Of a stretch of DNA of 64,000 nucleotides, positions 8,311 through 17,183 are shown piece after piece. The DNA is from CAWIVH01 sp963839475 (GTDB lineage Bacteria > Acidobacteriota > UBA6911): contig CAWIVH010000013.1 in the NCBI GenBank assembly GCA_963839475.1, positions 248,001 to 312,000 on the forward strand. Reading direction: 5' to 3'. A program made the position numbers and the translations under genes. How positions within the stretch are numbered: the first letter of the stretch is position 1; every line of letters begins with the position of its first letter. A model generated the notes under the pieces. The model saw only the letters and a program-made list of their open reading frames with translations, ran no database searches and was not told where the DNA came from.

Positions 8311-10269
8311 ATGCAAAGGAGAGATTTCTTCAAATCGCCCCTCCTGGCTGCGTTCCCATGGATTGCCGGCGACGAATCCGGTCCTCGTGCCTCGACCGAT
8401 GAACCGCTCGCCGGCGCATGGAAATTCCGCATCGACAGCGTCAAAGACTGGCGCGATGTTGTTGTTCCACACACGTGGAATACGATGCCGGAATACGCCG
8501 ACTACAAGGGTGTCGCCTGGTATGAAAGGAAATTCCACGCCCCGGAGACGTGGAAAGGGAGAAACATCCGCATCGAGTTTGAGGCGGTATTTCACTCAGC
8601 TGCGGTATCGGTAAATGGTACCCCAGTGGGCGAACACATGGGGAAAGGGTATACGGCCTTTGATTTTGACATTACCCGCGCGGTGAAAATCGGCGGAGAA
8701 AACACCATCCGCGTCCGAGTCGACAACTCCTTTGCGGATGATATGCTGCCGCGCGGAAACTCCTATGACTGGACGATGGACGGCGGCATCTATCGGCCCG
8801 TGAGGTTGTTAATTTCACCCCAGGTCTATTTGAAGCGCCTGGAGGTGGACGCGCTTCCGAACCTCACGGAAAACTCCGCATCGATCAACATCCGGGCGCA
8901 AGTCATGGGTGGCGGAGATCCGGCAGATGCCGGATATGCCGTCTTCGAGGAGGATTCGGGGCGGCTGGCGGCCTCAGGCAAGGGACTGGGCAAGGTCGAA
9001 ATCCGGGATGTGCGGCTTTGGCACTTTGATCACCCGCACCTTTACCGGCTTATTGCCTGGATCGGCGAGCACCGGCTGGAAACCACCTTCGGCATCCGCA
9101 AGATTGAGACCCGGGACGGCGGGTTGTTTTTAAACGGCGAGCGTATCTGGCTGCACGGCGTGGAGCGGATGGCAGGCAGCCATCCGTTGTACGGCATGGC
9201 TGAGCCTTCGAGCTGGATCGAGCACGATCACAACGATATGAAGGAGCTCAATTGCCTCATCACGCGGGTCCATTGGCCGCAGGATCACCGGGTGCTGGAC
9301 TACTGCGACCGGCGGGGCATACTGATCCAGCTCGAGGTGCCGACGTGGGGAGGTGACACCTGGAAGGGCATGGAGGATGAACCATCCGAAGCTGTCATGC
9401 AGAACGGTCTCGAACAGCTTCGGGAGATGATCGCGCGTGACCGCAATCATCCTTCCGTTTTCGCCTGGGGATTATGCAACGAAGTCAACGGCCAGCGGCC
9501 GGTGGCCCAGAAGTTTGTAAGGCGGATGAAAGCAGAGGCTCGAAAGCTTGATCCTCACCGTCTCCTGACCTATGCCTCAAACTCTCTTCAGCAAACCCCG
9601 GAGAAGGACGTTGCCGGCGAACTCGATTTCATCTCGTGGAATGAGTACTACCAGAGCTGGTACAAGGGTTCGGCAGGGGACGTGCGTGAGAATCTGAAGG
9701 CGATCGAACGGGCCTTTCCGGGCAAAATGATTGTTATCTCGGAATACGGCTATTGCGAATGCACGCCGGACCGTCTCGATGGCGATCCCAAGCGATTGGA
9801 AATCCTGAGGGAGCACAACAGGATCTTCCGCGAGTTCCGCAATGTAGGAGGATTGATTTTCTTTTGCTACAACGATTACCGCACCCACATCGGCGACAAG
9901 GGCCTGGGCGTTATGAAACAGCGGGTGCATGGCGTCGTGGACCTTCTCGGTTCGAGGAAGCCATCTTTTGATGCGCTGCGGCGCGAATCAAGCCCCGTGG
10001 AGGAGATCGCAGTCAAAGGCCGGTCGGTCACGGTCCGAACGCGCCGGCAGATGCCCTGCCATACACTCCGAGGCTATGTTTTGCGCTGGACGGTCTACGG
10101 CTTCGGCGGCTTGCCCATGGAGCAGGGTGAGATTCGATTGAGGGACCTTGAGCCGGGCGACAGCCAGGAAATAGCAGCACAGTACATGACCAAGGATCCG
10201 CGGCGGATTGTCTATGAAGTGATCCGGCCGACCGGCTTTTCCGTGCATTCCGAGGCGCACACGTTTTGA
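8311..10269 (+). CDS. Glycoside hydrolase family 2 (beta-galactosidase/glucuronidase type), Tat-like signal
   Basis: A 652-residue GH2 enzyme. The N-terminus MQRRDFFKSPLLAAF looks like a short Tat signal. Next come the sugar-binding jelly roll (FHAPETWKGRNIRIEFEAV, DWTMDGGIYRPV), the Ig-like domain, and the TIM barrel with FLNGERIWLHGVERM. The catalytic acid/base is E391 in WGLCNEVNG and the nucleophile is E478 in VISEYGYCE. The family cleaves beta-D-galactosides, glucuronides or mannosides; the sequence does not fix which one. An AGGGAG ribosome site precedes the ATG. It lies 162 bp after the exported oxidoreductase and in the same direction, so the two may work on one glycan. Confidence 0.9.
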   Translation: MQRRDFFKSPLLAAFPWIAGDESGPRASTDEPLAGAWKFRIDSVKDWRDVVVPHTWNTMPEYADYKGVAWYERKFHAPETWKGRNIRIEFEAVFHSAAVSVNGTPVGEHMGKGYTAFDFDITRAVKIGGENTIRVRVDNSFADDMLPRGNSYDWTMDGGIYRPVRLLISPQVYLKRLEVDALPNLTENSASINIRAQVMGGGDPADAGYAVFEEDSGRLAASGKGLGKVEIRDVRLWHFDHPHLYRLIAWIGEHRLETTFGIRKIETRDGGLFLNGERIWLHGVERMAGSHPLYGMAEPSSWIEHDHNDMKELNCLITRVHWPQDHRVLDYCDRRGILIQLEVPTWGGDTWKGMEDEPSEAVMQNGLEQLREMIARDRNHPSVFAWGLCNEVNGQRPVAQKFVRRMKAEARKLDPHRLLTYASNSLQQTPEKDVAGELDFISWNEYYQSWYKGSAGDVRENLKAIERAFPGKMIVISEYGYCECTPDRLDGDPKRLEILREHNRIFREFRNVGGLIFFCYNDYRTHIGDKGLGVMKQRVHGVVDLLGSRKPSFDALRRESSPVEEIAVKGRSVTVRTRRQMPCHTLRGYVLRWTVYGFGGLPMEQGEIRLRDLEPGDSQEIAAQYMTKDPRRIVYEVIRPTGFSVHSEAHTF

Positions 10270-10330
10270 ACAACAAATGTTCGTGATACGAAATGGCCTT
10301 ATTCAATACTCATAGGGAGGTACCGCCTCA

Positions 10331-11113
10331 ATGACAGGCAGACTCGCATTTTTACGGCTCACCCTATCGATGAGCATCTTTTTTATTGCGGCAGCCGCCC
10401 TGGCCCAGGTGCCGGAGCCTGCTGCTCCGGACATTGCCAAGCTTCAGGCAGCCTTGGAGCGCCAGGACAAGACGCTCAAAGACTGGGCCAACCTCTCCCG
10501 ATACAGGGAAGAAAACTCCAAAGTTGCTCCGCCCCTGCCCGATGAAAAAAGGGTCGTATTCATGGGGGATTCCATCACCGATTCCTGGGGACGGCGACTG
10601 GGCGTCTTTTTCGAAGGCAAACCGTTTCTCAACCGTGGAATCAGCGGGCAGACGACTCCCCAGATGTTGATCAGATTTCGCCCGGATGTCATCGCCCACA
10701 AGCCGAAAGCCGTGGTCATTCTGGCCGGGACCAACGATATCGCGGGGAATACCGGTCCTATGACGGTCGATGAAATTGAAGGAAATCTCATATCGATGGC
10801 AGAGTTGGCCAGGGCGAACGGCATTCGAGTCGTTCTCGCCTCTCTTTTGCCGGTTTGCGACTATATACGCAACCAGACAGATCGCCGCCCGATGGAGAAG
10901 ATCCGCGATCTCAATGCCCGGATCAAAAACTATGCCCAGGCCAACGGTCACACTTATCTCGACTATTACTCGTCCATGCTCGATGAGAAGGAAATGCTGC
11001 GCAAGGAACTGACCGGGGATGGACTTCATCCCAATGCCGCGGGATATGAAATCATGATTCCGCTGGCAGAGAAAGCGATCGCCGCCGCGCTTAACACGAA
11101 TCCGGGAAAGTAG
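10331..11113 (+). CDS. Secreted SGNH/GDSL-family hydrolase
   Basis: A 260-residue protein with a signal peptide (hydrophobic to about residue 24, ending ALAQ). All SGNH blocks are present: GDSITDS with nucleophile S81, the glycine of NRGISGQTT, N135 in GTNDI, and D230/H233 in DGLHPN. The family hydrolyses esters; members next to glycosidases often act as acetyl-xylan or other carbohydrate esterases, or as phospholipid-derived esterases. Its stop lies 5 bp before proC, so the two are co-transcribed. Deacetylation of a glycan that the neighbouring GH2 then attacks is a reasonable inference but is not shown by the sequence. Confidence 0.88.
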   Translation: MTGRLAFLRLTLSMSIFFIAAAALAQVPEPAAPDIAKLQAALERQDKTLKDWANLSRYREENSKVAPPLPDEKRVVFMGDSITDSWGRRLGVFFEGKPFLNRGISGQTTPQMLIRFRPDVIAHKPKAVVILAGTNDIAGNTGPMTVDEIEGNLISMAELARANGIRVVLASLLPVCDYIRNQTDRRPMEKIRDLNARIKNYAQANGHTYLDYYSSMLDEKEMLRKELTGDGLHPNAAGYEIMIPLAEKAIAAALNTNPGK

Positions 11114-11118
11114 GGCCC

Positions 11119-11964
11119 ATGATTGATTCCATTGCTTTTATCGGCGGCGGTGTAATGGCAGAGGCCATGATAGGAGGTTTGCTGGCGGGCAAACTCGTGG
11201 CGCCGGAACATGTCGTGATCGGAGAGCCTCACGAGAAGCGCCGCGGTGAGCTCGAATCGCGGTACGGGGTCCGCACAACTCCCGACAACCGGGAGGCGGC
11301 GCGCACGGGTGAGATTGTGGTTTTCTCCATCAAACCGCAAATGCTGACGCGTGTCCTGCCGGAATTGAAAGGAATGCTGCGCGAGGACCAGCTTGTTATA
11401 TCCATTCTTGCCGGGGGACGAATCACCGCCCTGAGCGAAGGGCTCCGGCACAAGGCAATCGTCCGTTCGATGCCGAATACACCGGCACAGATAGGCGAGG
11501 GCTTGACTATCTGGACCTGCACTTCCGTCGTCAACGAAGTGCGGCGAAAGCAGGCCGCGGCGGTATTTCAGGCGCTCGGAAAAGAAATCTTTGTGGACGA
11601 TGAAAAATACCTCGACATGGCCACGGCGGTCAGCGGGACGGGGCCGACTTACACCTTCCTGGTGCTTGAGGCCCTGGTTGACGCCGCGGTTCATCTCGGT
11701 TTCTCCCGCGACATCGCCCACGACATCGTGATCGAAACGATGCTCGGCTCCATTCTGTACGCCCGCCAATCCGGAAGGCACCCCGCTGAATTGCGCAACA
11801 TGGTGACATCCCCGGGAGGGACTTCCGCCGAGGCGATTTATCAGATGGAAAAAGGGGCCATCCGCACTGTACTTTCCAAGGCAGTCTGGGCGGCGTATCA
11901 AAAGTCAAGACTGCTGGGAGAAACTGTGGGAAAAGCGGAGCCGCGCAAACCGATGGAGGGATAA
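11119..11964 (+). CDS. proC: Pyrroline-5-carboxylate reductase
   Basis: A 281-residue cytoplasmic enzyme that performs the last step of proline synthesis, NAD(P)H-dependent reduction of 1-pyrroline-5-carboxylate. The N-terminal Rossmann motif IAFIGGGVMAEAMIGGL, the SIKPQ loop, and MPNTPAQIGEG are typical. The C-terminal dimer domain carries SGTGPTYTFLVLEALVDAAV and TSPGGTSAEAI. Length is normal for ProC. It sits 5 bp after the SGNH hydrolase gene, an unrelated neighbour, and shares its transcript. Confidence 0.95.
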   Translation: MIDSIAFIGGGVMAEAMIGGLLAGKLVAPEHVVIGEPHEKRRGELESRYGVRTTPDNREAARTGEIVVFSIKPQMLTRVLPELKGMLREDQLVISILAGGRITALSEGLRHKAIVRSMPNTPAQIGEGLTIWTCTSVVNEVRRKQAAAVFQALGKEIFVDDEKYLDMATAVSGTGPTYTFLVLEALVDAAVHLGFSRDIAHDIVIETMLGSILYARQSGRHPAELRNMVTSPGGTSAEAIYQMEKGAIRTVLSKAVWAAYQKSRLLGETVGKAEPRKPMEG

Positions 11965-12094
11965 GACTCCTTTGGAATGCGCGAAGGTGCGGTCTCGCTG
12001 CATCCTATCGGAGGGCAATGGGGTCCATTTCATAATACCTTGCGATGATGGATCCGCTCGCAATGGATTTGATATCGGAGTTCGGAGTCACGAA

Positions 12095-13510
12095 ATGAAA
12101 AGCCTGATCATCTGTAGCTTTCTGATACTCTTCGCCTTCTCATCCTTATTGCCGGCACAGAGCCCTTTTATGCCTTCGCTTCCCAGCGGGCAGCAGGTTC
12201 GCGCCGATAACCGGTATTTCGATATCCACCCCCGAATTGTGCCTGCGAATCGCCCGTCGACCATCGAGATCGTCCCACGGTTCGACCATGTGCAATTCAA
12301 GCCCGATTGCCAATACGAGTTGACCTACGCTCCCGTAGAGCAGATTGCGGCCAAGAGCGGGTGGAAGCCTCGCGTCAAGGAGCCTGTGACGCCGGAAAGC
12401 GGCCGCCTGAAGATCACCAAGTTTTTCGAGGCGGAGCAGGAGCATACGCTGGTGGTGGAGGAGATCAAACCGGACAAAAAAAGGGCCGTATTCTGCATCG
12501 CGCACGTCTATTCGCTCGAGCCCGACCTCTTCAGCCTGCGCCCATTCAAAGGGGAATTCCACATGCACAGCCACAATTCCGACGGCGTGGAGTCTCCCGC
12601 CTACGTGGCAGGAGCCGCGCGGCGGGCCGGGCTCGATTTCATGGCCCTGACCGACCACCGCAAGTTCCGGCCGTCGGTGCAAGCCTCCGAAGCCTTTGAA
12701 AATGTTCCGATCGACCTCAAAATTTTCACCGGGGAGGAAGTCCATCCGCCCGACAACTCGGTCCATATCGTAAGCTTCGGTGCGAACGCCGGCATATCGG
12801 AACTCTACACGGGGCCAGCGGCGGAGAAAGAATACCGGGAGGAAGTGGCGAAGCTGCAGTCAACCCTGATCGGGCTGCCTCCCGAAGTAGATCCTTTTCA
12901 GTATGCCTCCTGCTTGTGGGCGGCAGCGAAAATCCGCGATCGAGACGGAATGAGCATGTTCGCCCACCCCTATTGGTACACCGGCTATAGATTCGGAGCC
13001 CCGGGGCCGGTAACCGATCTGCTCCTCAAAAATCGGATCTTTGACGTTCTCGAGCTGATCAGCGGTTTCGATGCCGCGGCTTTGAACGAAATGGATACCA
13101 ACGGGCTCCAGATCGCCCGCTATTACGAGGAGGCCGCAAAGGGCAACCGGCTCGCTATCGCCGGGATCAGCGACGAGCATGGAATCGAGAAATCGGAGCA
13201 GTTTGGCCGCTTCTATACAGTTTGCTTTTCTCCATCTTGCGATCTTGCCGACATCAAAAAAAGCATCCGGGAATTCCGTTCGGTCGCGGTAGAGGCGATC
13301 AAAGGGGAGCGACCCCGACCTTTTGGGCCGTTTCGACTGGTGAAGTTCACCCATTTTCTCTTGCGTGAAATCTTCCCCCAGCACGACGAACTGTGTCTGC
13401 AGGAAGGGCTGTCCATGATAGACCATGCCGGCGGGGATGCCGGAGCGCCTGCCAGGTTGCGCTTGCTCCAGGGCCAGGCCGCCCGGTTCTACCGAACGCT
13501 GCTGGGGTGA
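12095..13510 (+). CDS. Exported PHP-domain metal-dependent phosphoesterase
   Basis: A 471-residue protein. ATG 12095 is chosen because a signal peptide (MKSLIICSFLILFAFSSLLP) follows at once; a longer frame to 11972 has no leader. After a beta-rich N-terminal domain (about 25-145) comes the PHP domain: GEFHMHSHNSDG (first HxH metal pair), DFMALTDHR, a GEE motif and FAHPYW. PHP proteins hydrolyse phosphoesters using two or three metal ions. Export is unusual for the family but recurs in environmental bacteria, where such proteins may release phosphate or act on sugar phosphates. Substrate unknown. Confidence 0.82.
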   Translation: MKSLIICSFLILFAFSSLLPAQSPFMPSLPSGQQVRADNRYFDIHPRIVPANRPSTIEIVPRFDHVQFKPDCQYELTYAPVEQIAAKSGWKPRVKEPVTPESGRLKITKFFEAEQEHTLVVEEIKPDKKRAVFCIAHVYSLEPDLFSLRPFKGEFHMHSHNSDGVESPAYVAGAARRAGLDFMALTDHRKFRPSVQASEAFENVPIDLKIFTGEEVHPPDNSVHIVSFGANAGISELYTGPAAEKEYREEVAKLQSTLIGLPPEVDPFQYASCLWAAAKIRDRDGMSMFAHPYWYTGYRFGAPGPVTDLLLKNRIFDVLELISGFDAAALNEMDTNGLQIARYYEEAAKGNRLAIAGISDEHGIEKSEQFGRFYTVCFSPSCDLADIKKSIREFRSVAVEAIKGERPRPFGPFRLVKFTHFLLREIFPQHDELCLQEGLSMIDHAGGDAGAPARLRLLQGQAARFYRTLLG

Positions 13511-13571
13511 CTGAATTCCGCTGAATCATTATGAGGCATCAGGGAAGGGCACTGCAGCCACGGGGTGCGTA

Positions 13572-13594
13572 CGGCTCTTGCGAGAGGCGTTTTT
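13572..13594 (+). terminator. Weak terminator-like hairpin after the PHP gene
   Basis: CGGCTCT and AGAGGCG form a short stem with one mismatch and a 4-nt loop, followed directly by five T. It lies about 60 bp after the stop codon. Confidence 0.35.
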
Positions 13595-13723
13595 GATCGA
13601 TTCCACTGGAATCCGCGGATCCGATTCACGCCTTAGACCAGACAGGTCTCCGGTTGCTTGGATTCAATTTGTGGCTCGGCGACGCCTTAGCTAAATAACC
13701 GGCGCAACTCGGCCGATAACAAG

Positions 13724-13732
13724 TGATATAAT
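13724..13732 (+). promoter_or_regulatory. Extended -10 promoter of the minor-pilin operon
   Basis: TGATATAAT is a perfect extended -10 element (TGn plus TATAAT). The -35 region is poor, as expected for extended -10 promoters. Transcription would start near 13739, leaving a leader of about 190 nt before the first pilin gene. Confidence 0.6.
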
Positions 13733-13747
13733 GTTTATTAGAGATTG

Positions 13748-13863
13748 TTTATGGGTGCTGCCAAGTAGTCATACAGGGGTCCGCATAGCCGTTGGACCAT
13801 GCGGAACCAAAATGTTGCCTTTTGTGTCCGCTGTCACAGCGCCGCCAGCACCTTCCACATAAA
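13748..13863 (+). ncRNA. Candidate structured leader RNA (three-way junction)
   Basis: Complementary blocks in the leader fold into a three-way junction. The closing helix pairs TTTATG with CATAAA (13748-13753 with 13858-13863) and GGTGCTG with CAGCACC (13754-13760 with 13846-13852), with a 5-nt bulge. Inside are a hairpin with CCGCAT/ATGCGG (13781-13804, extended by GGT/ACC) and a small GCTG/CAGC hairpin (13830-13840). GGTCC at 13778-13782 could instead pair with GGACC at 13794-13798, an exclusive alternative. It does not match the c-di-GMP-I consensus as I know it. Function is inferred only from position. Confidence 0.35.
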
Positions 13864-13932
13864 ATGGGGTTGTGATAGGAGTCCTGACCGTGATCAATCC
13901 AGCGGAGTCTCCAGACGCCAGGCATTTCGAAG

Positions 13933-14409
13933 GTGGAAAACTCGATTCGCGGATATGGCGAAAGCGGATTCAGCCTTGTAGAGTCGCTGATTGCCATACT
14001 GGTTTTCGGCTTGGGGTTGATGTTTGTAGGGCAGATGATGTTTAATGGCATTGGCATTACGACCCTGGCCCGCTCCAAAAACACAGCTACTGTCGCCGCG
14101 GAGAATCGGATTGAAATCTTGACGGCGAAATATAGAGCCAATCCGCTCGATGCCGATCTCACGCTCGGAAATCACGGGCCGGTTCAGGTCGAGTTCCTCA
14201 ATCCTATCGATCAAAGCAAAATCAACCGCTACAGTGTTGCCTGGACCGTTGCCAATGTGCCCGATCCGCGGGCTGGTAAAGTACTCAAGGCAGTGCAGGT
14301 AACTGTTATTGTTACACCGATCGGTGCCTCCACCCAATCTAACATCAGGTCCGGGCTTAACAAGGTGATCAATCTGACATCCATAATCAGTTATAAGACT
14401 TTAACTTAG
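13933..14409 (+). CDS. Minor prepilin, PilV/GspI-like
   Basis: A 158-residue type IV pilin-like protein. A 12-residue leader ends in Gly, followed by FSLVESLIAILVFGLGLMFVG: prepilin peptidase cleaves G12/F13, and the conserved glutamate at mature position 5 is E17. The start is GTG 13933; the frame is closed by a stop 40 bases upstream and has no ATG before the leader. PilV/GspI-type minor pilins prime pilus assembly at the tip with their partners encoded next door. It is first in a four-gene operon and lies behind a long structured leader. Confidence 0.85.
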   Translation: MENSIRGYGESGFSLVESLIAILVFGLGLMFVGQMMFNGIGITTLARSKNTATVAAENRIEILTAKYRANPLDADLTLGNHGPVQVEFLNPIDQSKINRYSVAWTVANVPDPRAGKVLKAVQVTVIVTPIGASTQSNIRSGLNKVINLTSIISYKTLT

Positions 14410-14417
14410 GAGTGATC

Positions 14418-15044
14418 ATGGACAAGGATCCCTGCATTATTCGAAGCCCCGGAACTGCAGGAGAACGCGGTTTTGCAATGGCGGAGTTTCTCGTTTCCAC
14501 AGTGATAGTGATGAGTCTCGCCGCCGGGATCTTCACCCTTCTCAAGGATGTTCAAGGTACATCCGGGTACCAGACCGAGGTTCTGAGCGTCATGGAGAAC
14601 ACTCGGGTTGCGATGAATGTCCTGGAGCGCTTCATCGTCCAGGCCGGCAACAACCCGCGCGGTGCTTCTTTCACCCCCGTGACCATCACCAGTTCTACCC
14701 AGGTTCAACTTTGCACCGATCAGACAGGTTCCTTGGGAGGGGATCAGGGGGACCCGGACGGCGACAATCTTGATCCCAATGAGAATGTGACAATCCGTTA
14801 TGATGCGGGCACCAAGAGCATAGAACTGGTCAGCGGCGATGGAACCGTCCAGACCCTGGCAAACTTCATCTCGGCCTTTTCGCTGCAATATTTTGATAAA
14901 AACGGGAGCACCACGACGGTTGGAGGCAACGTCTATAGGATCAGGGTGAGCATTACCGGTTCTTCCGCCACCGTTAATCCAGTCACCCGAAAAGGTTTCG
15001 GGATGACTCTTACAAGTGATTTCACCCTGGCGAATCGAGGGTAA
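14418..15044 (+). CDS. Minor prepilin, PilW/GspJ-like
   Basis: A 208-residue prepilin. The leader ends RG18, followed by FAMAEFLVSTVIVMSLAAGIF; E23 is the position-5 glutamate. ATG 14418 is preferred over GTG 14412 because of the TAGGAG ribosome site spacing. The body (FTLLKDVQ.TSGYQTEV, VMENTRVAMNVLERFIVQAGNNPRG) fits the PilW/GspJ family. It contains a DPDGDNLDPNENV acidic stretch that may bind calcium. It starts 8 bp after the previous gene and ends 5 bp before the next. Confidence 0.85.
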   Translation: MDKDPCIIRSPGTAGERGFAMAEFLVSTVIVMSLAAGIFTLLKDVQGTSGYQTEVLSVMENTRVAMNVLERFIVQAGNNPRGASFTPVTITSSTQVQLCTDQTGSLGGDQGDPDGDNLDPNENVTIRYDAGTKSIELVSGDGTVQTLANFISAFSLQYFDKNGSTTTVGGNVYRIRVSITGSSATVNPVTRKGFGMTLTSDFTLANRG

Positions 15045-15049
15045 AGCCT

Positions 15050-15568
15050 ATGCTTCGACTGGCTCGAATCCTGTCCCCGGTGGAGGGGTTCACGAAGCTG
15101 GAACTCCTCTTCGTGATGATGCTTACCGGTATCCTTGCTGCCATGGCCCTGCCTTCGATGGGGACGATGCTGGACAACTACCAGACTGTATTTGCAGCAC
15201 AGGAAATCTGTACCCAGCTGCATTATGCGAAGCTCAAGGCGATCCAGAGCAATGAATCCCTGCGGGTTAGCTTTCCCACGGAAACCAACACTTATCAAGT
15301 GGAACTGACGGACGGAACGCTCTTCAGGGGCCCCTTTTATTTTCCACGGGGCATCAGCCCGAACTCCAGGGATGGAGGCAATGCGGTGACGTTTCCCGGC
15401 AACTATATACTTTTTCAACCTGATGGATCCGTCCCTACAACCGGGAACGGATCGATCGGAAGGATAAAGCTGATCTCCCGGAGCGGGCTTCGGATTGATG
15501 TTCTGGTAAGCAGGGGAGGCATTATTCGACAGACCTCCGCTTATAAGAGTCCCCCGGCCCCATTCTAA
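15050..15568 (+). CDS. Minor prepilin, FimT/GspH-like
   Basis: A 172-residue pseudopilin with leader to G13, then FTKLELLFVMMLTGILAAMALPS; E18 is the conserved glutamate. The N-terminal helix runs into AAQEICTQLHYAKLKAIQSNESLRV, the GspH/FimT signature, and the C-terminal part is the beta-rich GspH domain. A lysine at mature position 3 (TKLE rather than the usual TLIE) is unusual within the hydrophobic helix. FimT in some species binds DNA during natural transformation; nothing here proves that. Confidence 0.85.
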   Translation: MLRLARILSPVEGFTKLELLFVMMLTGILAAMALPSMGTMLDNYQTVFAAQEICTQLHYAKLKAIQSNESLRVSFPTETNTYQVELTDGTLFRGPFYFPRGISPNSRDGGNAVTFPGNYILFQPDGSVPTTGNGSIGRIKLISRSGLRIDVLVSRGGIIRQTSAYKSPPAPF

Positions 15569-15592
15569 AGAAGATAGAACAAGGAGACGATC

Positions 15593-17077
15593 ATGAGTTC
15601 AATCCGCTGTACCCGATCAGGAGTCGAGGTCGATCCGGACACATCGCCGGCAAGATGGATGGGCTCGAAAGACGAGCAGGGAATCGCCCTGGTGCTCGTA
15701 CTGATCGCGCTTTCGCTCATCACCGCTTTTTCCGCCTACATGGTGGTTACCGGAGTCGAGGAACTGCGGATCAGCGACAACAGCGAGAGCATGATCCAGG
15801 CCCGCTATGCGGCAAGAGCGGGAATCGATCACGCGCGCGAAGTAATGCGCGGAGTTCCGTTAGATGACCTCCTGAAAGGACCTGACGGTACCTTCAACAA
15901 CGACTCCACGTACATCGAACAGGCTCGGACCTTCGGTTTCCGGAATCTTGTCAGCTGGGCAACCTTGCGGACGATAAACCTGTCGAATCCCGGCAGCGTC
16001 CTCAGCTCCGTGCCGGACGACGGCCTGATCAGTACAGGTCGGGTTGGCACAACGGCAGGCACGCTACTGATTCCCAAAACCGGAATCGCCTTCACAGCGC
16101 TTAATCCCAACGGCTCGGGGACAGTGACAACGGCTCGATATTTTGTAAAAGTCACCGATAACAACGGCGAAACTTCGGAAGTCCTCAGGGACTCGGCCAA
16201 CAATCCTTTTCATGACGGCGATGGCATCATTATCGTACGTGCGATGGGAGTTGCTCAAACCGTACTCGAGGGCACCGGCTCTTCCAGTCGTAGAAACTCG
16301 GTGGCTGTATATGAGACGAGGCTGCAAAAGAAGGGAGCTTTTGGAAACCTGGGCTCGCCGGCCATCGTTATTGCAAGCGAGATCGACGCGACCTTTGACG
16401 GCAATGCATTTAAGATTATAGGCGACGGGTCCGGACCCGGGATCGGAACCATCGATACGAACCTCCTGGATGCTTATCACCCAGCCGATATTCTTTCGGC
16501 TGCAACCAACAATAAGGGTACGATCACGGGTAACTGTCCGAACCCGAGCACTCCATGCATCAGCGACATAACAACTGCAGTCATGAATGATCCACTCAAA
16601 GCAAACCTGCGCGACCCGGTCTGGCTCTATGATTTTGTTTTTAACCAGGTTCCCACCTTTGCCGATAACCTCTGGGATGGACGCAGCGTTGTCGATCTCG
16701 GTACTCGCGCAAGTCCCAAGGTGACTTACGTCAACGGCGACTTGAGTGTGACGGGAGGGATAACCGGCGCGGGAATCCTGGTGGTCACCGGCGATTTGGA
16801 TATGGGGGGCGATATCGTTTGGGATGGATTGGTGCTGGTCATCGGGAAAGGCGATTTCTGGGCCCACGGCATGAACCGTGGTATCTATGGCGGTTTGATT
16901 GTCGCCAACCTCACGCTGGTGAACGGAACGCCCACGTTCGGCCGGTCTACAATTTTTGATATTAGCGGCAACAGCGATATCTCCACCCACGATGGTTCTC
17001 TAACTGAAATGGGAAACGCCTTGATCCCAATGAAGCAGGTATCTTTCAGAGAGGTAACCAGCAGGATCGATCCCTGA
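15593..17077 (+). CDS. Minor pilin, PilX/GspK-like, large C-terminal domain
   Basis: A 494-residue protein with a 30-residue leader ending DEQG, then IALVLVLIALSLITAFSAYMVV and a PilX N-terminal region (ISDNSESMIQARYAARAGIDHAREVM). Like GspK/PilX-type subunits it lacks the position-5 glutamate. The C-terminal half has short beta repeats (VNGDLSVTGGITGAGILVVTGDL...WDGLVLVIGKG) that look like a beta-solenoid. It is much larger than the other minor pilins, as expected for the tip subunit. A good AAGGAG site precedes the ATG. No PilY1-like adhesin lies beside the operon. Confidence 0.85.
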   Translation: MSSIRCTRSGVEVDPDTSPARWMGSKDEQGIALVLVLIALSLITAFSAYMVVTGVEELRISDNSESMIQARYAARAGIDHAREVMRGVPLDDLLKGPDGTFNNDSTYIEQARTFGFRNLVSWATLRTINLSNPGSVLSSVPDDGLISTGRVGTTAGTLLIPKTGIAFTALNPNGSGTVTTARYFVKVTDNNGETSEVLRDSANNPFHDGDGIIIVRAMGVAQTVLEGTGSSSRRNSVAVYETRLQKKGAFGNLGSPAIVIASEIDATFDGNAFKIIGDGSGPGIGTIDTNLLDAYHPADILSAATNNKGTITGNCPNPSTPCISDITTAVMNDPLKANLRDPVWLYDFVFNQVPTFADNLWDGRSVVDLGTRASPKVTYVNGDLSVTGGITGAGILVVTGDLDMGGDIVWDGLVLVIGKGDFWAHGMNRGIYGGLIVANLTLVNGTPTFGRSTIFDISGNSDISTHDGSLTEMGNALIPMKQVSFREVTSRIDP

Positions 17078-17183
17078 TATACTGCCGGCGGCACGGCATC
17101 AGCGATCCGTGGCGCGCTATCCGGGAAACCTGAGCATGTGCAGGAAGCGGAATCGGACGCGATTCTGCGAAAGGCTTTGATAC

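Larger units (their letters stand above)
13511..13747. other. Noncoding stretch upstream of the pilin operon
   Basis: No gene is visible here. It holds a weak terminator-like hairpin after the PHP gene, a short inverted repeat GATTCCACTGGAATC, a twice-occurring CGCCTTAG, and the extended -10 promoter of the pilin operon, listed separately. Confidence 0.6.

Noticed and set aside
13740..13900. c-di-GMP-I (GEMM) riboswitch before pilin genes
   Set aside because: The three-way junction is similar in outline, but the conserved GCAAAGCC and other GEMM core bases are absent, so it is listed only as an unnamed structured leader.
13799..13981. Short + strand frame with a CxxCH-like sequence before the pilins
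   Set aside because: It overlaps the pilin gene in another frame and the structured leader; CVRCH alone is not enough for a cytochrome.
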